From: Pseudarthrobacter sp. NamE2
GTDB lineage: Bacteria > Actinomycetota > Actinomycetes > Actinomycetales > Micrococcaceae
Direction of reading: 5' to 3'
Length of the DNA stretch: 46,210 nt
Assembly: GCF_005796205.1 (NCBI RefSeq)
Contig: NZ_VAHN01000021.1
Span: forward strand, 1 to 46,210
Below, one piece after another: positions 1 to 7,739 of this stretch (its first letter is position 1; each line of letters begins with the position of its first letter). The translations under genes were made by a program, and so were the position numbers. The notes under the pieces are model-generated. The model was not told the DNA's origin. It ran no database searches and saw nothing but the letters and a program-made list of their open reading frames with translations.

Positions 1-630
1 CGAGCGCACCTTCGGCCGCAACCTCGCCGGCGGCAACACCCCCGCAACACCACCAGGGCCGGCACCCGGAGCGTCGGGGTTCAGAAAGTGCTTTTCCAGC
101 GCCGCAGTGGCGGCGGGGTCCAGCCCGGTGGTCTCGTCGATGAGGACCTTGGTGTTCTGCCACGACACCTGCCCGGCCTGCAGCGCATCCAGCGCCGCCG
201 GCAATGAACTGGTCAAGGCCTGGGCTTCACCGATCAGGGCACTTGCGGCGCGTTCACCGATGGTCAGGACGCAGGCGACCTCGGCCACGGACGCCATCTC
301 TCGGCCCTTGGCCCATTCCGGACCCGCCGCCGGGTCCTCCATCGCAGCGACGGCGCCGACGTGCCCGCCCACCAGCAGCACCTTCACCGCGGCAGCGGCG
401 GCCTCAAGCTTGCGCTGCACCGCCAAACCGTCCAGGCAGTCATCCGCGAACACCCGCAACGGATCAGCCCCCGCGGCCAGGGCATCAGAAGAGCCAGCAT
501 CAGGACTACCTGAAACAGCGGAGCCGCCGGCAACAATACGGGCGAGCTCATCCACGAAACCAGCCACCGACGCAACAGCAGCCAGAATCCCGGCCCTGCC
601 ACCCCCGCCCCAGGTCGCTCCGCTTTTCAT
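1..630 (-). CDS. DUF222-domain HNH endonuclease, N-terminal part
   Basis: The minus strand reads open from an ATG at 628-630 to the left edge (210 codons), so the C-terminal part, where the HNH nuclease motif of this family normally sits, lies outside the window. The visible part has the features of the DUF222 region: a helical N-terminus (MKSGATWGG..., then VAGFVDELARIVAG), a segment WAKGREMASVAEVACVL, and the characteristic stretch LTIGERAASALIGEAQALTS followed by LDALQAGQVSWQNTKVLIDE. Members are abundant, often multi-copy proteins of Arthrobacter and Mycobacterium (the '13E12 repeat' family), with a presumed but poorly established nuclease role. It points away from the tRNA-Ser gene, and a tandem repeat lies just upstream of its start. 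The family call is from sequence recognition; the nuclease function is inferred because the HNH motif is not visible. Confidence 0.85.
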   Translation of the reverse strand, partial: MKSGATWGGGGRAGILAAVASVAGFVDELARIVAGGSAVSGSPDAGSSDALAAGADPLRVFADDCLDGLAVQRKLEAAAAAVKVLLVGGHVGAVAAMEDPAAGPEWAKGREMASVAEVACVLTIGERAASALIGEAQALTSSLPAALDALQAGQVSWQNTKVLIDETTGLDPAATAALEKHFLNPDAPGAGPGGVAGVLPPARLRPKVRS

Positions 631-690
631 ACCCAAGCATGCCAAGAGGGTCTGACAATCCTGGTCAGAGGCCGGGAGCCCGGAAATCGG

Positions 691-835
691 GGTTTCGTCA
701 GGCTCAACCACCGGGTCCCACCCCGGGTACCGACAAGCTCAACCACCGGGTCCCACCCCGGGTTTCGACAAGCTCAACCACCGGGTCCCGCCCGGGGTTT
801 GACGGGCACAACCACCGAGGTTTCTACGGGCTCAT
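691..835. repeat. 35-bp tandem repeat, about 3.5 to 4 units
   Basis: Units begin at 691, 726 and 761 (exact 35-bp period), with degenerate partial copies from 796 and 819. The core reads GGTTTCGACAAGCTCAACCA, followed by a spacer of the type CCGGGTCCCACCCC. It fills the gap between the start of the DUF222 gene and the tRNA. The same core, in reverse orientation, is found inside the lhr coding sequence near 10839-10880, so it is a dispersed element rather than a local slippage product. There is no sign of CRISPR: the period is too short for repeat plus spacer. Confidence 0.85.
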
Positions 836-896
836 TTACCGTTCTAAACCTTCCGTTTTGGGGATGTGAACCTTACTCCGGTACCCTATTGAGGTT

Positions 897-986
897 GGTG
901 ACGTGTCCGAGCGGCCGAAGGTGCAACACTCGAAATGTTGTTTGGTGTAACAGCCAACGTGGGTTCAAATCCCACCGTCACCGCCA
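897..986 (+). tRNA. tRNA-Ser (anticodon CGA)
   Basis: Acceptor arms GGTGACG (897-903) and CGTCACC (976-982) pair perfectly, followed by discriminator G983 and an encoded CCA at 984-986. The anticodon stem CAACA/TGTTG (924-928/936-940) encloses loop CTCGAAA with anticodon CGA at 931-933. A long variable arm follows and the T-arm carries GGGTTCAAATCCC, as expected of a class II serine tRNA. It reads UCG codons, common in this high-GC genome. A strong terminator starts 5 nt downstream. Confidence 0.95.
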
Positions 987-990
987 CGTG

Positions 991-1029
991 AAAAGACCCT
1001 GGTTTCCCTCAGAAACCAGGGTCTTTTCC
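991..1029 (+). terminator. Intrinsic terminator after tRNA-Ser
   Basis: Perfect 15-bp arms at 991-1005 and 1013-1027 with a 7-nt loop (CCCTCAG). The right arm ends in TTTT, giving the U-tract of a rho-independent terminator. Confidence 0.9.
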
Positions 1030-1074
1030 TTGCCCGCAAGCCTTCAGCGCCGAGTCCCTCCTCCAGGTCGAACA

Positions 1075-1122
1075 AAAGCAAGCGGACGACGGCGGGAACC
1101 TCCCGCCGTCGTCCGCTTTCCG
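1075..1122 (-). terminator. Intrinsic terminator for the 1136-1486 gene
   Basis: Perfect 17-bp GC-rich arms at 1081-1097 and 1101-1117 with a 3-nt loop. On the minus strand the hairpin is followed by TGCTTTTGTT, so it fits termination of the minus-strand gene that ends at 1136. Confidence 0.8.
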
Positions 1123-1135
1123 TTTGTGAAGGCTG

Positions 1136-1486
1136 CTAGAGCTTGTCTGTCCGGTCCTCGCCGCCACCCTTGTGGCCCGCTCCGCGCAGGTTTTCCTGGA
1201 CCTTGCCGAACAGGTCCTTGATGGTGGACTCGGCGTTGCTGATCACGTCCACCGGCACGTACACGTCGTGCGCGAGCGGCAGGTCGTATTCATCCTTCAA
1301 GTGGGTACCGTTGCCCACGCCCTGAAGGGACAGGTAAACCATCGCTTCCGTCCGGGCGATTCCGGCGAGCTTTCCAAAGACGACAGTGAACTCGTTGGGC
1401 TGGAAGCTGATGGTCTGGCCGATATGGTTGCGGCCCAGTTCACCAGCAGGAACAACCTTTTCTGACTGGCTTCCGGTGTAGTCCAT
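1136..1486 (-). CDS. Unknown 116-aa protein
   Basis: I do not recognise a family. The protein starts MDYTGSQSEKVVPAGELGRN and ends in a charged tail (GHKGGGEDRTDKL). There is no signal peptide or membrane segment; the middle (QTISFQPNEFTVVFGKLAGI) looks like beta strands, and a segment near residues 65-85 (DEYDLPLAHDVYVPVDVISN) is followed by a helix. The frame is open further upstream, but the ATG at 1486 is chosen because AAGGAG lies 4-9 nt before it. It is a single-gene unit: a terminator follows its stop, and the next gene upstream runs the other way. Confidence 0.7.
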   Translation of the reverse strand: MDYTGSQSEKVVPAGELGRNHIGQTISFQPNEFTVVFGKLAGIARTEAMVYLSLQGVGNGTHLKDEYDLPLAHDVYVPVDVISNAESTIKDLFGKVQENLRGAGHKGGGEDRTDKL

Positions 1487-1674
1487 GAACTTCTCCTTAG
1501 ATCGCCGACACATACGCTGGCAGTCTAACGCCGCGTCTTCCGCCGGGCCTACAGCCGGGCTGGAGGGCTGCACAAGCAAACCGCCCCGGCCGTAGTCACT
1601 TCTCCATTGAAGCCGCAGGGGTGGGACCTGTTTGATGGCAGAAACCCGCACGACAACCCATCAAAGGAAAACCC

Positions 1675-1902
1675 GTGAATTCAATGGCGAACCGCGTCAA
1701 AAGCCCTGTCCGCTGGGACGATGTGGAAATCGGCGACACCGTGGAGCTCCGGCGGAACGGCGCGCGCATCCACGCCGGACACGTGGACGCGCGCACCGCG
1801 GACGGCGACGTTGTGTGGGTCATTGCGCCCGCAGGCGGCCGCCGCATGTTCCACATCGCTGACGGCTACGACCTGGCCGGTCCGCCGCCCGCAGCTGGCT
1901 GA
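1675..1902 (+). CDS. Small unknown protein, 75 aa
   Basis: A 75-residue protein with GTG start at 1675, preceded by AAAGGAA about 6 nt upstream; an alternative ATG lies three codons in (1684). The sequence (WDDVEIGDTVELRRNGARIH, then DGDVVWVIAPAGGRRMFHIADGYDL) suggests a small beta-barrel-like fold with alternating hydrophobic residues, but I do not recognise a named family. It stops 64 nt before the nitronate monooxygenase gene and may be cotranscribed with it. Function unknown. Confidence 0.6.
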   Translation: MNSMANRVKSPVRWDDVEIGDTVELRRNGARIHAGHVDARTADGDVVWVIAPAGGRRMFHIADGYDLAGPPPAAG

Positions 1903-1966
1903 CCAAGCACCGGGCCGGTACCTGCAAGACTGGGTACTGCACCTGCAGGCCCAGCCAAGGAGAGCC

Positions 1967-3040
1967 ATGACCGCGCCAGCCCGTCCCGCACCCCGCCCCA
2001 CGCGGCTCACCGAGTTGCTGGGGATCGACGTTCCCGTGGTCCTCGGCCCGTTCGGCGGGGTTTCCTCCGTGCAGCTCACCGCGGCAGTGAGCGACGGCGG
2101 CGGGCTTGGTTCATACGGCCTGTACGGGTACGACGGCGGCGCAATCCAAAGGACGGCAGCGGAGCTTCGTGCCGCTACAGGCAGGCCCTTCGCACTCAAT
2201 CTTTGGGTGCCCACCGGCGACGAAGCCACCGAAGTGGACCAGGCCGACTTTGACCGTTACCGCAAAGTTCTGGCGCCGTATTTCGAGGAACTTGGCATCC
2301 CGCTGCCGGACGCGCCCGCCCGGTACATGCCCGACTACGGCGAACAGGTGGAGGCTGCGCTGAAAGCCCGTCCCGCCGTCGTCAGCTTCGTCTTTGGCGT
2401 CCCGGCGCCGGACGTGGTGGAGGACGCCCACCGGCGCGGCATCAAGGTGCTGGGCACCGCCACCACCGTTGATGAAGCCGTCGCGCTGGAGGAAGGCGGC
2501 GTGGACGCCGTTGTTGCCAGCGGGATGGAGTCCGGAGGACACCGCGTTTCCTTCCTCAAGCCCGCGGAAGAGTCCCTGGTGGGCACCTTCTCCCTGGTCC
2601 CCCAGGTAGCGGACGCGGTGCAAGTCCCGGTGATAGCGGCGGGCGGCATTGCGGACCACCGCGGCTTCACCGCTGCCATGGCGCTCGGTGCCGACGCGGT
2701 GCAGGTGGGGACCGCATTCTTGGCCACCCGGGAGTCCGCCGCCGCGGCCCAATACCGTGCACTCTTGCACAGCCCTGCCGCCGGGCATACCGTCCTGACC
2801 CGTGCACTCAGCGGCAGGCTTGCGCGCGGCATCCCCAACCGGGTGGTGCGGGACCTGTCTGATGCCCGGAACATCGCGCCGTTCCCGGTCCAGAACTGGC
2901 TGACGGGACGCTTCAGGCCCGAGGCTGCTGCCCGCGGAAACACGGAACTGATGTCCCTGTGGGCAGGCCAGTCCGCTCCCCTGCTCCGGCACGGGACAGC
3001 CGCCGACGTTCTCGCCGAGCTGCTAACCGGCGGCAGCTGA
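1967..3040 (+). CDS. Nitronate monooxygenase (2-nitropropane dioxygenase family)
   Basis: A 357-aa FMN-dependent enzyme of the NMO family, which oxidises alkyl nitronates such as propionate-3-nitronate and so detoxifies nitro compounds. Seen in the sequence: an N-terminal PVVLGPFGGVSSVQLTAAVS loop (phosphate/FMN region), GGGLGSYGLYGYDG, the barrel strand FALNLWVP, VVSFVFGVP, the family segment GVDAVVASGMESGGHR (equivalent to the QGxEAGGHxG motif), and VIAAGGIADHRGFTAAMALG followed by ADAVQVGTAFLATRES, which forms the C-terminal phosphate-binding site. The ATG at 1967 has AAGGAGAG 2-9 nt upstream; the frame is open further 5' but without a ribosome site. Length is normal. True substrate unknown; some homologues are enoyl reductase-like. 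Confidence 0.88.
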   Translation: MTAPARPAPRPTRLTELLGIDVPVVLGPFGGVSSVQLTAAVSDGGGLGSYGLYGYDGGAIQRTAAELRAATGRPFALNLWVPTGDEATEVDQADFDRYRKVLAPYFEELGIPLPDAPARYMPDYGEQVEAALKARPAVVSFVFGVPAPDVVEDAHRRGIKVLGTATTVDEAVALEEGGVDAVVASGMESGGHRVSFLKPAEESLVGTFSLVPQVADAVQVPVIAAGGIADHRGFTAAMALGADAVQVGTAFLATRESAAAAQYRALLHSPAAGHTVLTRALSGRLARGIPNRVVRDLSDARNIAPFPVQNWLTGRFRPEAAARGNTELMSLWAGQSAPLLRHGTAADVLAELLTGGS

Positions 3041-3138
3041 CAACCCATCCGGCTCCTGCCGCGCGGCAAATCACCGATAGAATTTGGACGGCCCGGCCCA
3101 ACCCGGGCCCGTTTGCCAATGCACCGGGGAGGAGATCC

Positions 3139-3765
3139 GTGCCGACGCACCGCCGCACGCCGTTCCACCTCGTCCGGTCCTCCGCCCTTGCCGCTGTCAT
3201 CCTTACCCTCGCGGCAGGAGCGCACGTGGCAGGCGGCGGCCAGCTCCCCGCCCCCGGCATCCTGCTGGCCGTCCTGGCCCTCACCGCACTCGTCAGCACC
3301 GCAGCGACCCGGCTCCGGCTGTCCTTTACGTCTATGGGAGCCCTGCTTGGTGCCGGGCAACTGGCGCTGCACGAGCTGTTCGCCACGCTGAGCACGCCGG
3401 CCCTGGCAACCGGTCCGGCGGCCGCCCAGCACGGCCATCAGCATGGCGGCGGAGTGCTCCCCGAACTGGTTTTGGCTGCCGGCCACACGGCGCCTGCTGA
3501 GTCCGGTCCGGCACAGCTGATGCTGGCCGCCCACGTGCTGGCCACGCTGGCCTCCGCGTTCCTGCTGGCCAAAGGCGAAGACGCGCTCTGGGCACTGGCT
3601 GCCTGGCTGCGTCCCCTGGCCGGCCTCCCGCAGCCAACAGCGCCCGACGCCGTCCCTCCTGTTTCCGTTGTATTCCCGCCTGCCGCCGCGCCCCGCCCTC
3701 CCTGGCGGAACCTCCGGCAGGACAGCCGACGCGGCCCGCCTTCCGCCGTCGCGCTTTGTTCCTAA
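3139..3765 (+). CDS. Membrane protein of unknown function beside ycnI
   Basis: A 208-aa protein read from a GTG at 3139, preceded by GGGAGGAGA. It has four likely transmembrane helices: around residues 12-32 (SSALAAVILTLAAGAHVAGG), 36-58 (ILLAVLALTALVSTAATRL), 60-85, and 130-155 (LMLAAHVLATLASAFLLAKG). Between the third and fourth is a His-containing loop (HGHQHGG) that could bind metal, and the C-terminus is proline-rich and basic. It lies 80 nt upstream of the YcnI gene. In actinobacteria, genes of this shape commonly accompany ycnI, so a copper-related role is plausible but inferred from context only. Confidence 0.7.
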   Translation: MPTHRRTPFHLVRSSALAAVILTLAAGAHVAGGGQLPAPGILLAVLALTALVSTAATRLRLSFTSMGALLGAGQLALHELFATLSTPALATGPAAAQHGHQHGGGVLPELVLAAGHTAPAESGPAQLMLAAHVLATLASAFLLAKGEDALWALAAWLRPLAGLPQPTAPDAVPPVSVVFPPAAAPRPPWRNLRQDSRRGPPSAVALCS

Positions 3766-3845
3766 GCCCCGCCGGGCATTGGTTCCGGTGCAGGGCACCA
3801 ACACTTTGCACCCCGCTTCCGGGCGTGCGCCAGAAAGGCAACCCC

Positions 3846-4595
3846 ATGAACACCTCATCCCTCCGCCGTTCCCTGACTACCGCTGCCGCTGCCGGCGGCG
3901 CCGCTGCACTGATGCTTGCTGGGGCGGGCGGCGCCGCAGCCCATGTCGGCGTCACGCCAGACAAGACCTCCGCCAACTCCTACGCCCTGCTGACCTTCGC
4001 AATTCCGCATGGATGCGAAGAATCCGGCACCACCAAGGTGGCCATCACCTTGCCTGGTGAGCTCAATGACGCCCAGCCCACGGTCAACCCGAACTGGACG
4101 GTGGAAAAAGTTACGGAGCAGCTGCCCGAACCCAAGAAGCTGGCAGACGGAACATCCATAACCAAACGAACCAGCCAGATCGTCTACACGGCGAAAACCC
4201 CACTCCCCCACGAACTCCGGGACACGCTGGTCCTGTCCGTGAAACTCCCGGACGTGGCCGGAACAACCCTGCACTTCCCCACGCTGCAGACCTGCGAGAC
4301 CGGCCAGACCGACTGGTCCCAGATCGCCAAGGACGGCGAGGACCCGCACTCCCTTGAGGCGCCCGCACCGTCCATCACCGTCACGGCCGCGGAAAGCGCC
4401 GACGGCCACGGCGCGGCCGCAGCCTCGTCACACGCCACCGAGGCAGCAACCGAGCAGGCGTCCGCCGTAACGGACAGCGGAGCCGAAGCCCGCAGCTGGG
4501 CGGGTCTTGCTGCGGGCCTGGGCGGACTGGTCCTGGGCGGCGCGGCCCTGGTACGCAGCACGTCCCGCCGTAAAGCCGCCCGGAACGCAAGCTAG
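3846..4595 (+). CDS. YcnI family (DUF1775) copper-associated surface protein
   Basis: A 249-aa exported protein: signal peptide (RRSLTTAAAAGGAAALMLAG, cleavage near AAA-HVGV), a DUF1775 domain (residues about 33-170), a long Ala/Ser/Glu-rich linker, and a C-terminal transmembrane anchor (LAAGLGGLVLGGAALV) with basic tail RSTSRRKAARN. The residue expected after cleavage is His in AHVGVTP; in the YcnI family this N-terminal His together with a conserved Trp has been described as a Cu(II) site. It is probably a membrane-tethered copper chaperone acting outside the membrane. Start ATG 3846 with GAAAGG upstream; the frame is open upstream but the signal peptide fixes this start. Confidence 0.88.
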   Translation: MNTSSLRRSLTTAAAAGGAAALMLAGAGGAAAHVGVTPDKTSANSYALLTFAIPHGCEESGTTKVAITLPGELNDAQPTVNPNWTVEKVTEQLPEPKKLADGTSITKRTSQIVYTAKTPLPHELRDTLVLSVKLPDVAGTTLHFPTLQTCETGQTDWSQIAKDGEDPHSLEAPAPSITVTAAESADGHGAAAASSHATEAATEQASAVTDSGAEARSWAGLAAGLGGLVLGGAALVRSTSRRKAARNAS

Positions 4596-4606
4596 CCGCT
4601 GCATTG

Positions 4607-4637
4607 TGACGCCCGGATCATCACGATCCGGGCGTCA
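4607..4637 (+). terminator. Hairpin after ycnI
   Basis: Perfect 12-bp arms (4607-4618 and 4626-4637, TGACGCCCGGAT/ATCCGGGCGTCA) begin 12 nt after the ycnI stop. The U-tract is weak, so this is a terminator-like hairpin rather than a textbook one. Confidence 0.6.
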
Positions 4638-4697
4638 AATGCTGTCCGGGGACGTGCCGTCGTTGACGGCGGCTACAGCTGCCGCAAAGGTGGTGGC

Positions 4698-5336
4698 ATG
4701 AGGTCTCAGAAAATCTTCCAGGGGATAGCCATGTCGGCAGCGGCCGGAGCTGCCGCCCTGACACTTGCCGCCTGCGGCACCAGCCAGCCGCAGGCAGAAA
4801 CCACGACGACGGCACCGGGCATTGGCCCAGCCAGCCCCACTGCATCGTCCACGCCGCCTGCCACGTCCGCAGCGCCGTCGGCCACGGCGCCTCCCACCTC
4901 TGCTGCGCCCGCAGCCCCCGGCCTCTGCAAGGCAGCGGGACTTTCCGCCGCTACAGACGCGTCCGGCGGAGGCGCAGCAGGCAGTGTCTATATGATGCTC
5001 GGCCTCACCAACACCGGCACGGAACCCTGCATCCTCAAAGGCTTCCCGGGAGTGTCCCTGGCCGCGGATAATGCCGGTGCCCCCATCGGCGCCCCCGCCA
5101 CCAGGGATGAATCCACCCCGGTGACGGAGGTGCTGCTGGCACCGGGCCAAACCGGTTCAGCAGTGCTTCGCTATACCCAGGCCGGGAACTACATGGATTG
5201 CGGCATGGTGGATGCTGCAGGCTACCGGATCTATCCTCCGGAGGACACAGCCTCGCTGTTCCTGCCCCAACCCACCAAGGCGTGCAGCAATGCCGCCGTC
5301 ACGCTGCTGAGCATTGGCGCGTTCCAGCCGGCATAG
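4698..5336 (+). CDS. DUF4232 domain lipoprotein
   Basis: A 212-aa lipoprotein. The signal peptide ends in the lipobox LTLAAC (Cys at about residue 26), followed by a low-complexity Thr/Ala/Pro/Ser linker (residues 27-75) that would span the cell wall. A C-terminal DUF4232 domain is recognised by YMMLGLTNTGTEPCILKGFP, GVSLA and, near the end, YRIYPPEDTASLFLP; its Cys residues (Cys in GLCKA, EPCILKG, DCGMV, KACSN) may form disulfides. DUF4232 proteins are common secreted actinobacterial lipoproteins of unknown function. The start ATG at 4698 is close to AAAGGTGG; the internal ATG at residue 12 would also leave a usable signal peptide. Confidence 0.85.
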   Translation: MRSQKIFQGIAMSAAAGAAALTLAACGTSQPQAETTTTAPGIGPASPTASSTPPATSAAPSATAPPTSAAPAAPGLCKAAGLSAATDASGGGAAGSVYMMLGLTNTGTEPCILKGFPGVSLAADNAGAPIGAPATRDESTPVTEVLLAPGQTGSAVLRYTQAGNYMDCGMVDAAGYRIYPPEDTASLFLPQPTKACSNAAVTLLSIGAFQPA

Positions 5337-5375
5337 GAGCCCTCCACCTCGCTTGGCACACAACCTCGGAGACGG

Positions 5376-5420
5376 CTGCGGGCAGTCCGGCAATTGCCGG
5401 ACCGCCCGCAGTTTCCTTTT
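5376..5420 (+). terminator. Intrinsic terminator after the DUF4232 lipoprotein
   Basis: Arms of 18 nt with one mismatch (5376-5393 and 5394-5411) around CAATTG, followed by TTTCCTTTT. A second small hairpin (arms 5429-5436 and 5440-5447) follows and may serve the convergent DUF4383 gene. Confidence 0.8.
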
Positions 5421-5474
5421 GTGTGCACCCGGCCTGTGGCAGGCCGGTACGACGGTGTTCGGTTGTGTGCTTGG

Positions 5475-5945
5475 TTAGTGGGCCGTGGTGGGACGTCCGG
5501 CGCGGGCCGTGCCGCGCGAGAGGGCAAGCCCAAGGCCGAGCATGCCAACGCCCAGGATGAAGTGCAGCCAGTTGTCCGCCATGTTCACAGGCACGAAGTT
5601 GGCTGCGGTATCCGGGCCGATCAGCAGACCGTAAAGCCAGAGCACCAGATAGATCGCGCCACCGATGACCAGGTAGTTCCGGGACTGTGCGGCACTGCGG
5701 GCCATGGCTATGCCGGCCGCGCCGAACAGCAGGTGGACGATGTTGTGCAGCACTGATACCTGGAAGATGCCCAGCAGCAGGGCTTGGGACTCATGTCCGG
5801 CGAAGCCCATGGTCTCGTACTGGGCGGTGATGCCCGGAATGAACCCGAGGACACCTACCAGGAGGAAGACCGCTCCCACGGCGAGGGCTGCTTTCTGTAT
5901 GTTTGTCCGGCCTACTGTACGACCGTCGGAACTCATGCTTGTCAT
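5475..5945 (-). CDS. DUF4383 four-helix membrane protein
   Basis: A 156-aa integral membrane protein with four hydrophobic helices (ALAVGAVFLLVGVLGFIPGI; the SQALLLGIFQVSVLHNIVHL region; NYLVIGGAIYLVLWLYGLLI; WLHFILGVGMLGLGLALSR). The FQVSVLHNIVHLLFGAAGI segment is typical of DUF4383, an actinobacterial family with no assigned biochemical role. The start is the ATG at 5945 with AGGAG 5 nt upstream; the frame extends to 6038 but without a ribosome site. It is divergent from the FAD/Rieske gene and shares with it an intergenic region containing a perfect palindrome (6022-6035). Confidence 0.85.
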   Translation of the reverse strand: MTSMSSDGRTVGRTNIQKAALAVGAVFLLVGVLGFIPGITAQYETMGFAGHESQALLLGIFQVSVLHNIVHLLFGAAGIAMARSAAQSRNYLVIGGAIYLVLWLYGLLIGPDTAANFVPVNMADNWLHFILGVGMLGLGLALSRGTARAGRPTTAH

Positions 5946-6021
5946 GATTACTCCTGCTGTTGTCGTTAGCGTTTCCATGGCTGCCGGGCTGCGCCTGACC
6001 ATAGACATAAACCCAGACAAA

Positions 6022-6035
6022 CTAAGTATACTTAG
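6022..6035. promoter_or_regulatory. Perfect palindrome between divergent genes, candidate operator
   Basis: CTAAGTATACTTAG is a perfect 14-bp AT-rich palindrome in otherwise GC-rich DNA, located 77 nt before the DUF4383 start and 95 nt before the FAD/Rieske start. It contains TATACT on both strands, so it could act as a -10 element in either direction as well as a dimeric repressor site. No regulator gene is adjacent. Confidence 0.55.
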
Positions 6036-6129
6036 CAAATGCGGCGCTGAAAGGGGTGGACTGTAACAGACCCATTACAAAAATGGGCCCCACCAGCGCA
6101 TATAGGACCGGGAGGCAGGTTGTGTTGGG

Positions 6130-7683
6130 ATGACGTCACTTTGGTTGGACCGCCGCGCGGCATTCACTTCTGATCCGTTCGAGCCCGACACCAGGTATGA
6201 CACCGTGGTGGCCGGCGCGGGACTCACCGGTTTGGTAACGGCGCTCCTGCTGGCACGCTCGGGGCAAAAGGTACTGGTCCTCGAGGCACGCTTTCCCGGT
6301 GCCGTCACCACCGGAAACACCACGGCAAAGGTCACTTTGCTGCAGGGCACGTTCCTCTCCCAGCTCGCACGCCAGTACTCCCAGAAACAGGTACAGGCCT
6401 ATGTAGACGGCAACCGGGAAGGCCAGGCATGGCTGCTCCGCTACCTGGATGACCACGCGGTCCCCTACCAGCGCCGCGATGCCTACACCTACGCCACCAC
6501 CCCGGAGGCGACGGAGAAGCTCCGCGAAGAGGTCAGCGCCGGCACCACTGCCGGGCTGGACATGGAGTACGTCCGCGACGCCGGCCTGCCGTTCGCGGTG
6601 CACGGCGCGGTGCGCCTTCCCGACCAGGCGCAGATCCATCCCATGGAGGTGGTGGATACTCTGGTGGCGGACATCCGCGGCAGGGGCGGGACGGTGGTCA
6701 GCGGCGTGCGGCTGCGGGACGTCACCGGGGACCGTCCCTCCGCAGTCAAGACCACCCGGGGCAGCGTCAGGGCGGACAGGGTGGTGATCGCCACCGGCAT
6801 CCCTGTCCTGGACCGTGGACTGTATTTCGCCAAACTGAAGCCGAGCAGGTCCTATGCCGCGGCCCTCGAATTGCAGGAAGGGCAGGCGCCGCCTCCCGGC
6901 ATGTACATCTCCGTGGAACAGCCCACCCATTCCCTGCGCGACTACGAGCACAACGGCCGCAGGCTTTTGCTGGTCGGCGGCCACGGCCACCACGTGGGCC
7001 GCACCACATCGGAACGGGCCCACCTCAACGGCCTGCTCGACTGGACCCGGCAGCACTACCCCGGCGCGGTGACCACCCATGCGTGGTCGGCGCAGGATTA
7101 CATGGCCACCAACCTCATGCCGTTTTTCGGCAAGATGCCCCGCGGAAAGGGGCACATCTACTTCGGCACCGGCTACAACAAGTGGGGCATGACCAATGCG
7201 GTGGCTGCCGCCGTGGGGATCTCCGCGGACATCCTGGGCGGCCATGTGCCATGGGCCGACACCATCCACCACCGCGTCACCTCCCCATCCGGGGCGTTTT
7301 CCGCGGTCGCCTTGAATGCCGGCGTTGCGGCCAAGATGGCCTCGGGCTGGGGGCAGCTCGCTGCCGAGGGCCTGAAGACGGAGGGTACCAAGGCGCTGAA
7401 GCGGGGTAAGGACCAGACTCCTGCTCCCGCCCCGGCTCCCGTTATTCCTGCCGAGGGCGAGGGCAAGGTGTACCGGGAGGGCACCCGTCCGGTAGCGGTC
7501 TCCACCGTGGACGGGACCACCTGCAAGCTGTCGGCGGTGTGCACCCACCTCGGCGGCGTTGTGCACTGGAACGACAGCGAACGGACGTGGGACTGCCCGC
7601 TGCACGGCTCCCGCTTTACCAATGAAGGCAAGCTCCTGGAAGGCCCGGCAACCAAGGACCTTCCGCGGGATGGGAAGGCTTGA
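6130..7683 (+). CDS. FAD-dependent oxidoreductase with C-terminal Rieske [2Fe-2S] domain
   Basis: A 517-aa two-domain redox protein. The N-terminal DAO-type domain begins with the dinucleotide motif VVAGAGLTGLVTALLLARSG (GxGxxG near residues 28-33) and ends the beta-alpha-beta unit with VLVLEA. FAD contacts further on include DRVVIATGIP and the family motif FGTGYNKWGMTNAVAAA. The C-terminus carries a Rieske centre: C471-T-H473 ... C489-P-L-H492, giving Cys/His/Cys/His ligands. This architecture occurs in DadA/PuuB-like oxidoreductases; the substrate cannot be told from sequence. No signal peptide, so cytoplasmic. The start ATG at 6130 has only a weak ribosome site. It ends 57 nt before the preferred lhr start. 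Confidence 0.87.
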   Translation: MTSLWLDRRAAFTSDPFEPDTRYDTVVAGAGLTGLVTALLLARSGQKVLVLEARFPGAVTTGNTTAKVTLLQGTFLSQLARQYSQKQVQAYVDGNREGQAWLLRYLDDHAVPYQRRDAYTYATTPEATEKLREEVSAGTTAGLDMEYVRDAGLPFAVHGAVRLPDQAQIHPMEVVDTLVADIRGRGGTVVSGVRLRDVTGDRPSAVKTTRGSVRADRVVIATGIPVLDRGLYFAKLKPSRSYAAALELQEGQAPPPGMYISVEQPTHSLRDYEHNGRRLLLVGGHGHHVGRTTSERAHLNGLLDWTRQHYPGAVTTHAWSAQDYMATNLMPFFGKMPRGKGHIYFGTGYNKWGMTNAVAAAVGISADILGGHVPWADTIHHRVTSPSGAFSAVALNAGVAAKMASGWGQLAAEGLKTEGTKALKRGKDQTPAPAPAPVIPAEGEGKVYREGTRPVAVSTVDGTTCKLSAVCTHLGGVVHWNDSERTWDCPLHGSRFTNEGKLLEGPATKDLPRDGKA

Positions 7684-7739
7684 GCGAAGGTTCCGGAGGC
7701 ACCGGCCGTCCTGTCGGTGCCCTGGGGCATGATGGAGGC

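Noticed and set aside
691..835. Possible CRISPR array
   Set aside because: A 35-bp period with near-identical units and no unique spacers is a plain tandem repeat; no cas genes are present.
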